NCBI RefSeq assembly: GCF_900113445.1
Contig: NZ_FOPJ01000010.1
Location: forward strand, 40,782-94,909
Direction of reading: 5' to 3'
Origin: Corynebacterium spheniscorum
GTDB taxonomy: Bacteria > Actinomycetota > Actinomycetes > Mycobacteriales > Mycobacteriaceae
DNA: 54,128 nucleotides
Every line of letters begins with the position of its first letter. Position 1 is the first letter of the stretch. Made by a program: the position numbers and the translations under genes. Positions 1 through 8,037 of this stretch are shown in pieces. The notes below the pieces were generated by a model. That model was not told the DNA's origin and searched no databases. It saw only the letters and a program-made list of their open reading frames with translations.

Positions 1-66
1 TTAGCTCAGCGGGAGAGCGCTTCCCTGACACGGAAGAGGTCACTGGTTCAATCCCAGTATCGCGCA
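1..66 (+). tRNA. tRNA-Val (anticodon GAC), 5' end outside the window
   Basis: The first bases of the window already lie in a tRNA. The anticodon arm is CTTCC / GGAAG with the seven-base loop CTGACAC, giving anticodon GAC (valine). A T-arm with GGTTCAATCC follows, and the 3' acceptor strand ATCGCGC ends at 65 with discriminator A at 66. About six bases of the 5' acceptor strand are missing. The CCA end is not fully encoded (CCG follows). Confidence 0.93.
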
Positions 67-89
67 CCGCTTCAGATTGTTGAAGCAAT

Positions 90-165
90 GCGGATGTAGC
101 GCAGTTGGTAGCGCATCACCTTGCCAAGGTGAGGGTCGCGAGTTCGAGTCTCGTCATCCGCTCCA
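90..165 (+). tRNA. tRNA-Gly (anticodon GCC)
   Basis: The acceptor strands GCGGATG (90-96) and CATCCGC (155-161) pair. The anticodon stem TCACC/GGTGA encloses the loop TTGCCAA, so the anticodon is GCC (glycine). The T-loop contains GTTCGAGTC. The discriminator is T at 162 and CCA is encoded at 163-165. It lies 23 bases after the tRNA-Val and is probably co-transcribed with it. Confidence 0.95.
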
Positions 166-171
166 CTTTCC

Positions 172-226
172 AAGCCCTGTGTTGGAGGTTCCCCAAGAGG
201 AACTTCACAGCACAGGGTTTTGGCTT
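172..226 (+). terminator. Hairpin after the tRNA pair
   Basis: AAGCCCTGTG (172-181) pairs with CACAGGG plus the following GGCTT (211-225). The loop carries a second small dyad, GGTTCC / GGAAC. Its place right after the tRNA-Gly and the T-rich 3' side fit a terminator of the tRNA transcript. Confidence 0.6.
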
Positions 227-275
227 GCCTTCAATTAGTCCACATCGCAGACTTCTTCGCGCTATCGTATGACGC

Positions 276-1046
276 ATGTCCATGGCCAACACCCATCATT
301 CTGAATCCGCCACTGCTTCCCGGGAGCTGCTCAACCAACTCCTAGGGCCCACCCAACCGGTGTGGAAACGCGAAACCCGAATGATCGCCGCCATGACTGC
401 CAGCGGCTCCACCACCTTAGGTGATGACACCTCCGGTGCCTTAGGCAATGATCTTGATGCCGCACTGCTCCAGCATCTTCGCCAATGGTCCGATGTGGTG
501 CTAGTCGGTGCCCGCACAGTCACCAAAGAAAATTACGGCCCGGTTCTTATCCCTGATGAGGTCCGCCAAGCCCGCCTCAATGATGGCCAACTCCCCTGCC
601 CACGGCTAGCTATTCCCACCCGCAGCCTGTCGCTTAGTTCTGATGCCCGCATCTTCGATGATGCGCAACAACCACCCTTCCTCCTGGTTCCGGATGCGGT
701 TCTTCGTGACCCAGCTAAGGAAGCTGATCAAGAACGCCTCAAAGCTGCCGGTGCGGTGCTAATTAATTCCGGTGATGGTTCCCCGCGCAGCATTATCGCC
801 ACCCTCCATGCCCATGGGCTAGCCAGGATTGTTTGTGAAGGTGGCCCCGGTATTTATGGCGGTCTCATCGCCAATGGGCTTATTGATGCCGTGCATCTCA
901 CCATCGACCCGCATCTCACGGTGCCAGTACCTAAGCCGCTGGTCACCCCCTGGCCGGAAACGGAACCCATTTCCCAGGAAATGAAAATGGAGTTTTCTTA
1001 TGCCGGGGAAGATTCCATGCTGTTTATCCGGTACCGAATTCTTTAG
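276..1046 (+). CDS. Pyrimidine reductase family protein (RibD C-terminal domain)
   Basis: This 256-residue protein is a single RibD C-terminal (dihydrofolate-reductase-like) domain. There is no deaminase domain, so it is not a full bifunctional RibD. Visible features are an N-terminal strand around RMIAAMTASG (about 36-45), the segment DVVLVGARTV (about 73-82) and the NADPH-binding motif IVCEGGPGIYGG near residue 187. The order reductase, aftC, msrB, hemQ matches M. tuberculosis Rv2671, Rv2673, Rv2674 and Rv2676c. Rv2671 has been reported as a reductase able to substitute for dihydrofolate reductase; a role in flavin or folate metabolism here is inferred from that. The start at 276 has no clear ribosome site, and the ATG at 282 is an alternative. 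Confidence 0.85.
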   Translation: MSMANTHHSESATASRELLNQLLGPTQPVWKRETRMIAAMTASGSTTLGDDTSGALGNDLDAALLQHLRQWSDVVLVGARTVTKENYGPVLIPDEVRQARLNDGQLPCPRLAIPTRSLSLSSDARIFDDAQQPPFLLVPDAVLRDPAKEADQERLKAAGAVLINSGDGSPRSIIATLHAHGLARIVCEGGPGIYGGLIANGLIDAVHLTIDPHLTVPVPKPLVTPWPETEPISQEMKMEFSYAGEDSMLFIRYRIL

Positions 1047-1147
1047 GTCAACGCGGAAGTTGAAACAGTCAGAAAACCTAGCGTTATTGAGGGATTATTA
1101 GCGCTGGTTTATAGGCGGGGCAACGCCACATTGTTTCTCAAAGAAAC

Positions 1148-1153
1148 TAGGCT
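1148..1153 (+). promoter_or_regulatory. -10 hexamer TAGGCT for leaderless aftC
   Basis: TAGGCT lies 7 bases before the GTG at 1161, and no Shine-Dalgarno sequence precedes that codon. This fits a transcript starting at the start codon. The same hexamer at the same distance precedes dut on the other strand. No clear -35 element is visible. Confidence 0.5.
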
Positions 1154-1160
1154 AGTCCGC

Positions 1161-2636
1161 GTGACAAATCGCCACGAACCTCCTCTTGACCCCGGTGCGC
1201 CCCGTGCCGCCGACGCGGCAATGCCCACTTCAGCGGCAACGCCAGCTACTGCACCCATCGATACTGCGGTACCGGCCCCCCAGGGAGTGGGCCAACAGGC
1301 AGCTACTGCGCCACAATCGGCCCCCGCTGCACGCCCGAGTCTTGAGCAACGCCTCGCCCGCATCTGGGTCTCCCCACCCCTGGCATCCGCTCCAGGACTC
1401 GGCGAGCCCGTTGGCCCCGGCGCAACCGGTAGGCCCGGCATCATTTCGCGCACCCCACCGCACCCAAACTCACGCTGGCTTAGCCCAGCGCTATGGTGCG
1501 TGGCGATTCTTTTCATCATCCACCGCGTTCTCATTCGCGCCATGAATGGCGCCACCACGGATGACTTCACCACCGTGCACTCAGCGCTTCGCCGCTTCCT
1601 TGATGGTGTCCCGGTGTATAACGAGGTCTACCACTGGGTTGATCCGCACTATCTCTACACCCCCGGGGCTACCTTATTGCTCTCCCCATTAGGCATGCTC
1701 CCGCACCCAGGGCCCGCGCGCATGATCTTCGTGGCGATTAATGCGCTTTGCATCGTTATTGCCCTTGGGGTGCTTACCCGGCTAAGCGGTCGCAGCTTGC
1801 GCGATTGGGTGTGGCCAGCATCCGTGGCTGTTGCGTTTATTACCGAGGCGGTCTGCAATACCTTAATTTTCAGCAATATCAATGGCGTGCTGCTTTTAGT
1901 GCTCGCGCTTTTCCTGGCCTGTTTATTGCATTCCTATAATCACCATTGGCCACGCTGGGTAGGGGGCCTGCTTTTAGGCTTAGGGATCCTCATTAAGCCC
2001 ATCTTCGCCCCGCTATTATTCCTGCCCTTTGTGTTAGGGCATTGGCAAACCATCCTCAGTGCCCTAGCAGTCCCAGTAGTCCTTAATGCGGTGGCCTGGC
2101 CGCTGGTTCCCGGGGCATCAGACTATGTCACCAAAGTCATGCCCTACCTTGCTGAGGTCCGCGACTATGCCAATAGTTCCCTAGCCGGCAACGCCACCTA
2201 TTTCGGCATGCCTTCGTTTTGGCAGCAGATCATTTATCTCACCCTCGCGCTCTGCGCGATCATCGCGGTACTAGCCCTTGCTCGGCTGCGCATCAATGAG
2301 CCTTTCTTGTGGGCAAGCTGTACTGCCGGAGTACTTTTTGCCGGGGTATTTGTGCTCTCATCTTTGGGGCAGATGTATTACTCCATCTTCCTTTTCCCCA
2401 TGATGTTCACGGTGCTGCTGCCACGTAGCCCCTTCCACGTGTTCCTAGGTTGGGTGGCCGCCTTCTTCTATCTCACACCCATGTTGTGGAAGAGTGTGCG
2501 CGCCCCCATGCTGGGTCGCTGGATTGGTTATCTCCAAGCCACCTTCGGCTGGTCGCTGATCATCGTGGTGATCGCTGGTTCCGCGCTTGCCTGGTGTTGG
2601 CAAGATCAACGCCGCGCCAAAGCACAGTCGCGCTAA
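1161..2636 (+). CDS. aftC: Alpha-(1->3)-arabinofuranosyltransferase AftC-like membrane protein (GT87)
   Basis: This 491-residue polytopic membrane protein has a Pro/Ala-rich N-terminal tail of about 100 residues followed by a GT87 (DUF2029) core. The core has roughly ten or more hydrophobic segments; the first starts near LSPALWCVAILFIIHRVL. An acidic pair in the first large loop (GATTDDFTTVH) is typical of GT-C enzymes that use decaprenyl-phosphate sugars. AftC adds the alpha-1,3 branch in the arabinan of arabinogalactan and lipoarabinomannan at the plasma membrane. The assignment rests on family features plus its place between the RibD-like reductase and msrB, as for Rv2673. The start is set at GTG 1161 because of the -10 hexamer 7 bases upstream; an upstream in-frame TTG at 1131 is less likely. 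Confidence 0.8.
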   Translation: MTNRHEPPLDPGAPRAADAAMPTSAATPATAPIDTAVPAPQGVGQQAATAPQSAPAARPSLEQRLARIWVSPPLASAPGLGEPVGPGATGRPGIISRTPPHPNSRWLSPALWCVAILFIIHRVLIRAMNGATTDDFTTVHSALRRFLDGVPVYNEVYHWVDPHYLYTPGATLLLSPLGMLPHPGPARMIFVAINALCIVIALGVLTRLSGRSLRDWVWPASVAVAFITEAVCNTLIFSNINGVLLLVLALFLACLLHSYNHHWPRWVGGLLLGLGILIKPIFAPLLFLPFVLGHWQTILSALAVPVVLNAVAWPLVPGASDYVTKVMPYLAEVRDYANSSLAGNATYFGMPSFWQQIIYLTLALCAIIAVLALARLRINEPFLWASCTAGVLFAGVFVLSSLGQMYYSIFLFPMMFTVLLPRSPFHVFLGWVAAFFYLTPMLWKSVRAPMLGRWIGYLQATFGWSLIIVVIAGSALAWCWQDQRRAKAQSR

Positions 2637-2666
2637 AGCACAGTCGCTCCAAAGCGCAGCTGCGCC
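2619..2666 (+). repeat. Three imperfect 16-bp tandem units across the aftC stop codon
   Basis: The units begin AAAGCACAGTCG (2619), AAAGCACAGTCG (2635) and AAAGCGCAGCTG (2651), each 16 bases. The aftC stop codon (2634-2636) spans the junction of units one and two. Because 16 is not a multiple of three, adding or losing a unit would change the C-terminal residues. Confidence 0.7.
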
Positions 2667-2749
2667 ACCCAGCCCCTACCACGAGCTAACCACAGGCTAA
2701 CTGCACACAACGCGACACCGCCCGCCCTTCCCTACTTAGCACCTGGCAC

Positions 2750-2755
2750 TACAAT
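2750..2755 (+). promoter_or_regulatory. -10 hexamer TACAAT for msrB
   Basis: TACAAT ends 8 bases before the msrB ATG at 2764. No ribosome site lies between them, so the mRNA is probably leaderless. Confidence 0.55.
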
Positions 2756-2763
2756 CACCGGGT

Positions 2764-3177
2764 ATGACTGACTTCCACCTCATCCCCGATTCCACCTGGA
2801 AAGAAAAACTCAGCAGCGAGGAATACCGCGTGCTCCGCCAAGGCGGCACCGAAGCTCCCGGGGTGGGCGAGTACACCGACACCACTACCGAAGGCGTGTA
2901 CTCCTGCCGGGCGTGCGGCACCGAGCTTTTCCGCTCCACCGAGAAATTCGATGCCGGCTGCGGCTGGCCCGCCTTCTTCTCCCCACTCGCTGGTGATCGT
3001 ATTACTGAGCGCACCGACACCAGCCACGGCATGGTGCGCACCGAGGTGCTCTGCTCGGCGTGCGGCTCGCACTTAGGCCACGTGTTTGCCGGCGAAGGTT
3101 TCGATACCCCTACTGATCTTCGCTATTGCATTAACTCCATTTGCCTCACCCTCGAAGAACGCCCCATCGAGGACTAA
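2764..3177 (+). CDS. msrB: Peptide-methionine (R)-S-oxide reductase MsrB
   Basis: This 137-residue protein has the usual MsrB length. It reduces the R-epimer of methionine sulfoxide in oxidised proteins, with thioredoxin as the usual reductant. Two zinc-binding CxxC pairs are visible (CRAC near 42-45 and CSAC near 91-94). The family motif GCGWPAFF (about 61-68) and the catalytic segment RYCINS near 119, which carries the active-site Cys, are intact. It lies between aftC and the convergent hemQ, as in M. tuberculosis. The start at 2764 is fixed by the preceding TACAAT hexamer and the family N-terminus. Confidence 0.95.
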   Translation: MTDFHLIPDSTWKEKLSSEEYRVLRQGGTEAPGVGEYTDTTTEGVYSCRACGTELFRSTEKFDAGCGWPAFFSPLAGDRITERTDTSHGMVRTEVLCSACGSHLGHVFAGEGFDTPTDLRYCINSICLTLEERPIED

Positions 3178-3228
3178 AAACACAGCCCTCGACAACAGCC
3201 CCCAAGCCCCGCACCCACAGGCACACAA

Positions 3229-3309
3229 AAAGCGCCCCCAGCAGCACCTCCCCACACCCCGACGCTTTCATAAGCATCAGGGGAGGAAGGCCCGCACAAG
3301 GGGCGCTTT
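3229..3309. terminator. Bidirectional terminator between msrB and hemQ
   Basis: AAAGCGCCCC (3229-3238) pairs perfectly with GGGGCGCTTT (3300-3309), and an inner CCTCCCC/GGGGAGG pair extends the stem. The A-run on the left and T-run on the right can serve both converging genes. Confidence 0.75.
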
Positions 3310-3334
3310 GGGTATCTCTACCAGGAAAAACCCT

Positions 3335-4036
3335 TTAGAAGAACATGCCCACAATCTCATCCACATCATCTACGCGGCGACCCGTGTAGAAGGGGATCTC
3401 GTGGCGCACATGCAGGCGCGCATCGGTATAACGCATGGTGTGCATCAGGTCAATCAAACGACCCAGATTCGGGCCCTCGAAGCACAGCATCCACTCATAA
3501 TCGCCCATCACAAACGCCGCCACCGTATTGGCGCGTACATCCGGATAATCGCGAGCAGCCTTACCGTGCTCCATCAAAATGCGACGACGCTCCTGCGGAT
3601 CCATCACATACCAGTCATAGGAACGCACGAACGGGTACACCGTGATCCACGGGTTCGGATCCTCACCCATAATGAAGCTCGGCAGGTGCGAACGGTTGAA
3701 CTCCGCGGGGCGGTGCGCACCATTACCAAACCAGGCCGGCTCGGAAGCGCGCCCCAGCATCGTCTGGCAGCGGAAGGCGTTCAGCGCCTCAGTGATGTAC
3801 TCCCACTCCTCGGCGATGAACCAAATCATGTACTCGCCCTTGGCCTGGATGCCAGAGACATCATAGATGCCGCGGACATGCACCTTGCCTTCTTCCTTGA
3901 GGTTCTCAAAGAACTTCCGCGCATCCGCCGCAATCGCCTCCCGCTCCCCTTCTAGGGCACTGCGATCCACATCAAACACCGCGAACTGCAGGTAGCGCTG
4001 CATGGAGTTAAGCTCATCAAAATTCTTTTTACTCAT
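3335..4036 (-). CDS. hemQ: Coproheme decarboxylase HemQ (chlorite dismutase family)
   Basis: This 233-residue protein belongs to the actinobacterial HemQ/ChdC branch of the chlorite dismutase family. It converts Fe-coproporphyrin III to haem b by two peroxide-dependent decarboxylations, the last step of the coproporphyrin-dependent pathway. The segment WITVYPFVRSYDWY (about 131-144) carries the expected catalytic Tyr, and MEHGK (about 155-159) carries the proximal His ligand. No chlorite-dismutase distal Arg context is evident. In mycobacteria hemY and hemE follow hemQ directly; here they do not, and accessory genes occupy that side. The start ATG at 4036 begins MSKKNFDELNS, preceded by AAAGGA. 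Confidence 0.93.
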   Translation of the reverse strand: MSKKNFDELNSMQRYLQFAVFDVDRSALEGEREAIAADARKFFENLKEEGKVHVRGIYDVSGIQAKGEYMIWFIAEEWEYITEALNAFRCQTMLGRASEPAWFGNGAHRPAEFNRSHLPSFIMGEDPNPWITVYPFVRSYDWYVMDPQERRRILMEHGKAARDYPDVRANTVAAFVMGDYEWMLCFEGPNLGRLIDLMHTMRYTDARLHVRHEIPFYTGRRVDDVDEIVGMFF

Positions 4037-4354
4037 AAGTGTGGGGCTGTCCTTTCAAAAACTGCGTGCATTTTTTAGCTTCCCCGAGATCGGGTGGCTG
4101 AGGTTCCCAGGCACATACGCCTAGTTCTCCCTACACGCGAGTAGATGGTCATTCACGCGTCGCGATCCATCTTAAGTTGGATAGCGCGTATTGCAACGAA
4201 GCGCACCCTCGCCGTGTCTAAACCCAATCAATGTGGACGTATCTATAACTTTTCAAAAACACACAAGGAGCTGCAGGAAGATCACCTTTCCCAAGGCGTC
4301 TACCCCGCAGCTCCACAAGTAGTAAAGGTGTCAACCCTCACAACTTTCTAGCTT
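4037..4354. other. Intergenic region: hemQ promoter and a small dyad
   Basis: No convincing gene. The left side must hold the hemQ promoter. GGAGCTGC (4267-4274) and GCAGCTCC (4307-4314) form an 8-bp inverted repeat with a 32-base loop, placed just past the 3' end of the minus-strand gene at 4355-4666. It may be a weak terminator for it. Confidence 0.4.
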
Positions 4355-4666
4355 CTACTCCTCCTTTTCCGCCTCCTCCTGTGCTTCCTTCTTAGCCTTC
4401 TTCTCCGACTGCTCCTGCGCCCGCATTCGTGCTTCTTGCGATTCCTCCTTACTCATCACCATCGCCGGGACTTCTTCGCGAAGCATATCGATGGTGCGCT
4501 GAGCAATCTCCGGACCGTCGAGGCGTTCAATCTCCTCGTAGTAGCCCTCCAGGTCAATCTTGCGCTCACAGGCCTTGGCTTTGAAGATCTCCAACTTGGC
4601 ATACAGCGTGATCAACGTTTCTGCTCGCCCACTGCCAGCCTTGACCCCAAATACTGGTTCTTTCAT
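4355..4666 (-). CDS. Small charged protein of unknown function
   Basis: I do not recognise this 103-residue protein. Residues 1-70 look like a small helical domain (segments ETLITLYAKLEIFKAKACERK and EIAQRTIDMLREEVPAMVM). The last 30 residues are almost only Glu, Lys, Ala and Gln, and probably form a charged helix. There is no signal peptide, membrane segment or zinc motif. AAAGGA lies about 9 bases before the ATG at 4666, which supports translation. It sits alone between hemQ and the siderophore operon, at the start of the accessory block. Confidence 0.6.
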   Translation of the reverse strand: MKEPVFGVKAGSGRAETLITLYAKLEIFKAKACERKIDLEGYYEEIERLDGPEIAQRTIDMLREEVPAMVMSKEESQEARMRAQEQSEKKAKKEAQEEAEKEE

Positions 4667-4997
4667 GTCTTCATTCCTTTCATCCGAACCACTTGGTACG
4701 GTCAGAATAGACCGCTCTGTCTACTTTTGCCAACACACCCCCGCCAAACACCCCCACTAAATGTTGATTTACGATCATTTCCATCACCATCCCACCCCCA
4801 CCCCAAAAGGCACACTACCTGCGCCAATTACCGATTCAGCACCGAATCCCCAGAGTATCTCGATCGGTTGAGAACCCCACATCCATCAAGATTAAATAGC
4901 TCACGGGTATAGACACCCCCCTCCGCCGCCTTGCTAACGTACTTAGCTTAGTAATCCAAGCCTTGCCTTTTAAGCACCACAAGGAGTACTCATCACT
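4667..4997. other. Intergenic region upstream of the siderophore operon
   Basis: This is a pyrimidine-rich stretch without a credible gene. It contains the divergent promoters of the small charged protein and the siderophore operon. Near the operon, GCTAA (4933-4937) and TTAGC (4943-4947) form a perfect inverted repeat around CGTAC. AAGGAG at 4981-4986 is the ribosome site of the binding-protein gene. Confidence 0.45.
4943..4951 (+). promoter_or_regulatory. Possible DtxR half-site
   Basis: TTAGCTTAG matches eight of nine bases of the left half of the DtxR box (TTAGGTTAG). The right half is poor (about four of nine). It lies about 50 bases before the iron-siderophore operon, where DtxR control is expected. 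This is suggestive only. Confidence 0.25.
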
Positions 4998-5972
4998 ATG
5001 CGCGTGACTCGCTCTTTCCTCTCGGTGGCACTCGCCCTAGGCCTCGGGCTTAGCGCAGCCTCCTGTTCTTCCGATAAGAACGCCGAAGGCGACACCCCCA
5101 AGGACAACACCCAAGCCGCCGCCAGCTTCACCCACCCTCAATACGAGGATCTGACTATCAACCTCGATGAAGCACCCAAGCGTGTCGTCGCCGACTTCTA
5201 CGCCGCAGGTGTGCTTGCCTCCTATGGCATCGAACCTGTTGGTGTTTTCGGTTGGGGATCCGACTCCGAAGATGTGCTCTCCGCCTTCGACATCAACAAG
5301 GCCGAGATCCTCGGCAAGGGCAATGAAATCAATGTCGAAAAACTCGTCGACCTCCAACCTGATGTCATCGTCGGCCACGGATCTCCAGAAGGCTGGTCCT
5401 GGTTCAAAGAAGACCTCAACAAACAATTACTGGATGTCGCACCCTTCATCCCGCTAGCCACCACCAAATCGGTGGAAACCAATATCGACGATAACCTCAA
5501 GATCGCCGCCTTCCTAGGCGCTGATCCTGAATCCACCGAAATCAAGAAATCCAAGGAAGCCTTCGAAACCGCCAAGACGCACGTCAAGGATGCCGTCGAG
5601 GGCAAAGACCTCGAAGTTCTCCTCGGCGCACCTGCCGAAGAGGTCTACTACACCGCCCAAGGTTTCCCCCAAAACGATCTCTTCGAAGAACTCGGCATGA
5701 AAACTGTCGGCAAGCCGCGCCCCGCCGAAGGCAACCCCTGGGGCCAGCTCGCTTGGGAAGAATTCCCCGAATTCAAGGCCGATGTGGTCACTACCTTGCC
5801 GGAATCCTCCGCCCCGGATCTTTCCCAAAATGCCCTCTGGAGCGCACACCCAGCTGTTAAGGCCAACCAAGTCTTCGCCTGGGATCAAAAACTCATCTAC
5901 TCCTATGACGCCTACGCCGACTGGCTAGACGCCACCGCCAAGGACCTCACCACCTACCAGAAGCTCAAGTAG
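4998..5972 (+). CDS. Iron-siderophore ABC transporter, substrate-binding lipoprotein
   Basis: This 324-residue protein is a FepB/FhuD-type periplasmic-binding-fold lipoprotein. A signal peptide (MRVTRSFLSVALALGLGLSA) leads to the lipobox SAASC with Cys23, so the mature protein is anchored to the outer face of the membrane. After a short Asp/Lys/Gln linker, the fold begins at the typical APKRVVADFYAAGVLASYGIEPVG-like segment (about 58-80), with LVDLQPDVIVG near 118. It would capture a ferric siderophore for the two permeases and ATPase encoded next. The start is fixed by AAGGAG 11 bases upstream. The type of siderophore cannot be told from sequence. No synthesis genes are present in the window. 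Confidence 0.9.
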   Translation: MRVTRSFLSVALALGLGLSAASCSSDKNAEGDTPKDNTQAAASFTHPQYEDLTINLDEAPKRVVADFYAAGVLASYGIEPVGVFGWGSDSEDVLSAFDINKAEILGKGNEINVEKLVDLQPDVIVGHGSPEGWSWFKEDLNKQLLDVAPFIPLATTKSVETNIDDNLKIAAFLGADPESTEIKKSKEAFETAKTHVKDAVEGKDLEVLLGAPAEEVYYTAQGFPQNDLFEELGMKTVGKPRPAEGNPWGQLAWEEFPEFKADVVTTLPESSAPDLSQNALWSAHPAVKANQVFAWDQKLIYSYDAYADWLDATAKDLTTYQKLK

Positions 5973-5974
5973 TA

Positions 5975-6994
5975 GTGTCGCAGCGAAGCCTCACCACGCC
6001 CAGGCTCTTCGGCCTGGGCCTGCTCATTGTTTTATGCATCGCTGCGCTCTACAGCTCCCTTGCCTTCGGCTCCCGGTCGGTTAGCAGCACCGAGTTGTGG
6101 ACCACGCTTCTAAGCCGCGACCCCGAATCCGCCGCCTACAACACCGTGTGGCTCTCCCGAGTCCCCCGTACCCTCATCATCCTGGTAGCCGGCGTAGCCC
6201 TGGGGGTTTCCGGGGCAGTGATGCACGCGGTTACCCGCAATCCCCTCACCGACCCAGGCATTCTCGGCGTGAACTCCGGCGCCTCCTTCGCCGTCGTTCT
6301 TGGCATCGTCGCCTTCAACGCCAATGCCATTAGCGACTACCGCTGGTTCGCCCTTATCGGTGCGCTTCTTACCTCGCTCGTGGTCTTCATCGTTGGCTCC
6401 TACTCCCCTCGTGGCGGGCGCCGCGATGATCCCATCCGTCTCACGCTTACCGGGGTCGCTTTCGGTGCCGTCCTTACTGGCATGACCACCATCTTGTTGC
6501 TCACCAACTCCACCGCGTATTTCGCCATGCGCGGCTGGGCTGCCGGCACCACCGCACAACGCCCCACCGAAGCCGCCCTAGAGGTCGCCCCACTGATCAT
6601 CATGGGTCTTCTTCTTGCTGCGCTTTCCTGGCGCGGCCTTGATGCCATGGCTCTTGGTGAACCCACCGCCATCGCCCTTGGTTTTAACCCCGGGCGTATC
6701 CGACTGGTAGCACTCTGCTGCATCGCCCTTCTTGCTGGTGGTGCAACCGCCGCAGCCGGACCTATCGCCTTCGTTGGGCTACTTACCGCACACCTAGCCA
6801 GAGCCATCATCGGCCCACACCAAGGCTGGATCACCGCCTACGCGCTAGTCGCAGCACCACTAATCCTCGCCATTGCTGACGTCCTTGGCCGCGTATTAAG
6901 TGAAGGTGAAATCCCCGTCGGTGTGGTCACCCCGATCCTCGGCGCACCACTTCTGGTCTTCATCGCCCGCCGCATGAGGGTGATCAGCACATGA
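5975..6994 (+). CDS. Iron-siderophore ABC transporter permease (FecCD family), first subunit
   Basis: This 339-residue FecCD/BtuC-family permease has about nine to ten hydrophobic segments. The family hallmark VTRNPLTDPGILGVNSGASFA-type segment lies near residue 90, and GPIAFVGLLTAHLAR near 265 is the cytoplasmic loop that contacts the ATPase. It probably starts at GTG 5975, two bases after the stop of the binding-protein gene, without its own ribosome site, so translation is probably coupled. Its stop overlaps the next permease by four bases. With the second permease it would form a heterodimeric pore for a ferric siderophore. Confidence 0.9.
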   Translation: MSQRSLTTPRLFGLGLLIVLCIAALYSSLAFGSRSVSSTELWTTLLSRDPESAAYNTVWLSRVPRTLIILVAGVALGVSGAVMHAVTRNPLTDPGILGVNSGASFAVVLGIVAFNANAISDYRWFALIGALLTSLVVFIVGSYSPRGGRRDDPIRLTLTGVAFGAVLTGMTTILLLTNSTAYFAMRGWAAGTTAQRPTEAALEVAPLIIMGLLLAALSWRGLDAMALGEPTAIALGFNPGRIRLVALCCIALLAGGATAAAGPIAFVGLLTAHLARAIIGPHQGWITAYALVAAPLILAIADVLGRVLSEGEIPVGVVTPILGAPLLVFIARRMRVIST

Positions 6995-8037
6995 GCAACA
7001 CCATCGACTTCGGCCGCCACACCTGGTGGATCGTCGGCCGTTTCCGCATCGACGTCCGCGCCTTCACCGTCACCTGCATCCTGCTGGCTATCACCCTGGC
7101 TATCGCGATCCTCGGTGTCCTTACCGGCACCGGATCCATTGGCCCAAGCGATGTTCTCGACGTCATCCAAGGAAACGCTAAACCCTCCGTTGAAATGGTG
7201 GTCATCCAATGGCGCCTCCCCCGCGTCATCGTCGCCATCGGTGTCGGAGCTTGCCTCGCAGTAGCCGGTGCGGTCTTCCAATCACTCACCAACAACCCGC
7301 TTGGTTCCCCAGATGTGATTGGGTTCCAAACCGGGGCTTACACCGGCGCCTTAATTGTCATGCTGGTTATCGGCTCCACCTCCACCTTGTGGGTAAGTTC
7401 CGCAGCGCTGCTCTCCGGGCTGATCACCGCAGTGGTTGTTTTCGCCCTATCCATCCGTCGTGGGCGCTCCTCCCCTATCAGACTCATCATTGTCGGTATT
7501 GGTGTCTCCGCCGCACTAGCTTCCTTTAATACCTGGCTACTTCTTCGCGCCGAAGTAGAAGAAGCCCTTATGGCCAGCCTCTGGGGAGCCGGCACACTAT
7601 CTGGATCCACCTGGGAGAAAACCATCCCCGCAGTCAGCGCCTGTGCCGGGTTCCTCATCGCCTCAAGCTTCCTAGCCAGGCCGCTTAATACCCTTCAAAC
7701 CGGTGTGGATACCGCCACTGCGCTTGGCCAACGCGTACGCCTAGTCCAACTCAGCGCGGTCATGATCGGCATTGGACTTACCGCTATCGCCACCGCCACC
7801 ACTGGCCCCATCGCCTTCATTGCGCTAGCGGCTCCGCAGATCGCACGTCGACTTACCCGCCAAGCCGAAATCCCCTTCGCGGCTTCGGCGGCAGTAGGTG
7901 CAACACTGCTTATCCTCGCCGACATCATCGCCCAAAGAATTCACGGCCAAACTCCCCTCCCCGTTGGTCTTGTCACCGTCTTCGTGGGTGGCCTCTACTT
8001 CCTCTGGCTCCTGCTACGCGAAAGGAACTCCAGGTGA
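6991..8037 (+). CDS. Iron-siderophore ABC transporter permease (FecCD family), second subunit
   Basis: This 348-residue FecCD permease starts at ATG 6991, in an ATGA overlap with the upstream permease. The family segment LTNNPLGSPDVIGFQTGAY lies near residue 100, and GPIAFIALAAPQIARRL near 270 is the ATPase-contact loop. The hydrophilic N-terminus is longer than in its partner (about 20 residues) and precedes the first membrane helix. Its stop overlaps the ATPase gene by four bases (GTGA). The four-gene order binding protein, permease, permease, ATPase is that of a complete importer. Confidence 0.9.
   Translation: MSNTIDFGRHTWWIVGRFRIDVRAFTVTCILLAITLAIAILGVLTGTGSIGPSDVLDVIQGNAKPSVEMVVIQWRLPRVIVAIGVGACLAVAGAVFQSLTNNPLGSPDVIGFQTGAYTGALIVMLVIGSTSTLWVSSAALLSGLITAVVVFALSIRRGRSSPIRLIIVGIGVSAALASFNTWLLLRAEVEEALMASLWGAGTLSGSTWEKTIPAVSACAGFLIASSFLARPLNTLQTGVDTATALGQRVRLVQLSAVMIGIGLTAIATATTGPIAFIALAAPQIARRLTRQAEIPFAASAAVGATLLILADIIAQRIHGQTPLPVGLVTVFVGGLYFLWLLLRERNSR

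Noticed and set aside
3086..3955. 289-codon plus-strand frame opposite hemQ
   Set aside because: hemQ on the minus strand has family motifs over the same bases; the plus frame is a His/Arg-rich shadow.
4145..4351. 68-codon plus-strand frame between hemQ and the small charged protein
   Set aside because: No ribosome site, no domain, and it runs across the presumed hemQ promoter region.
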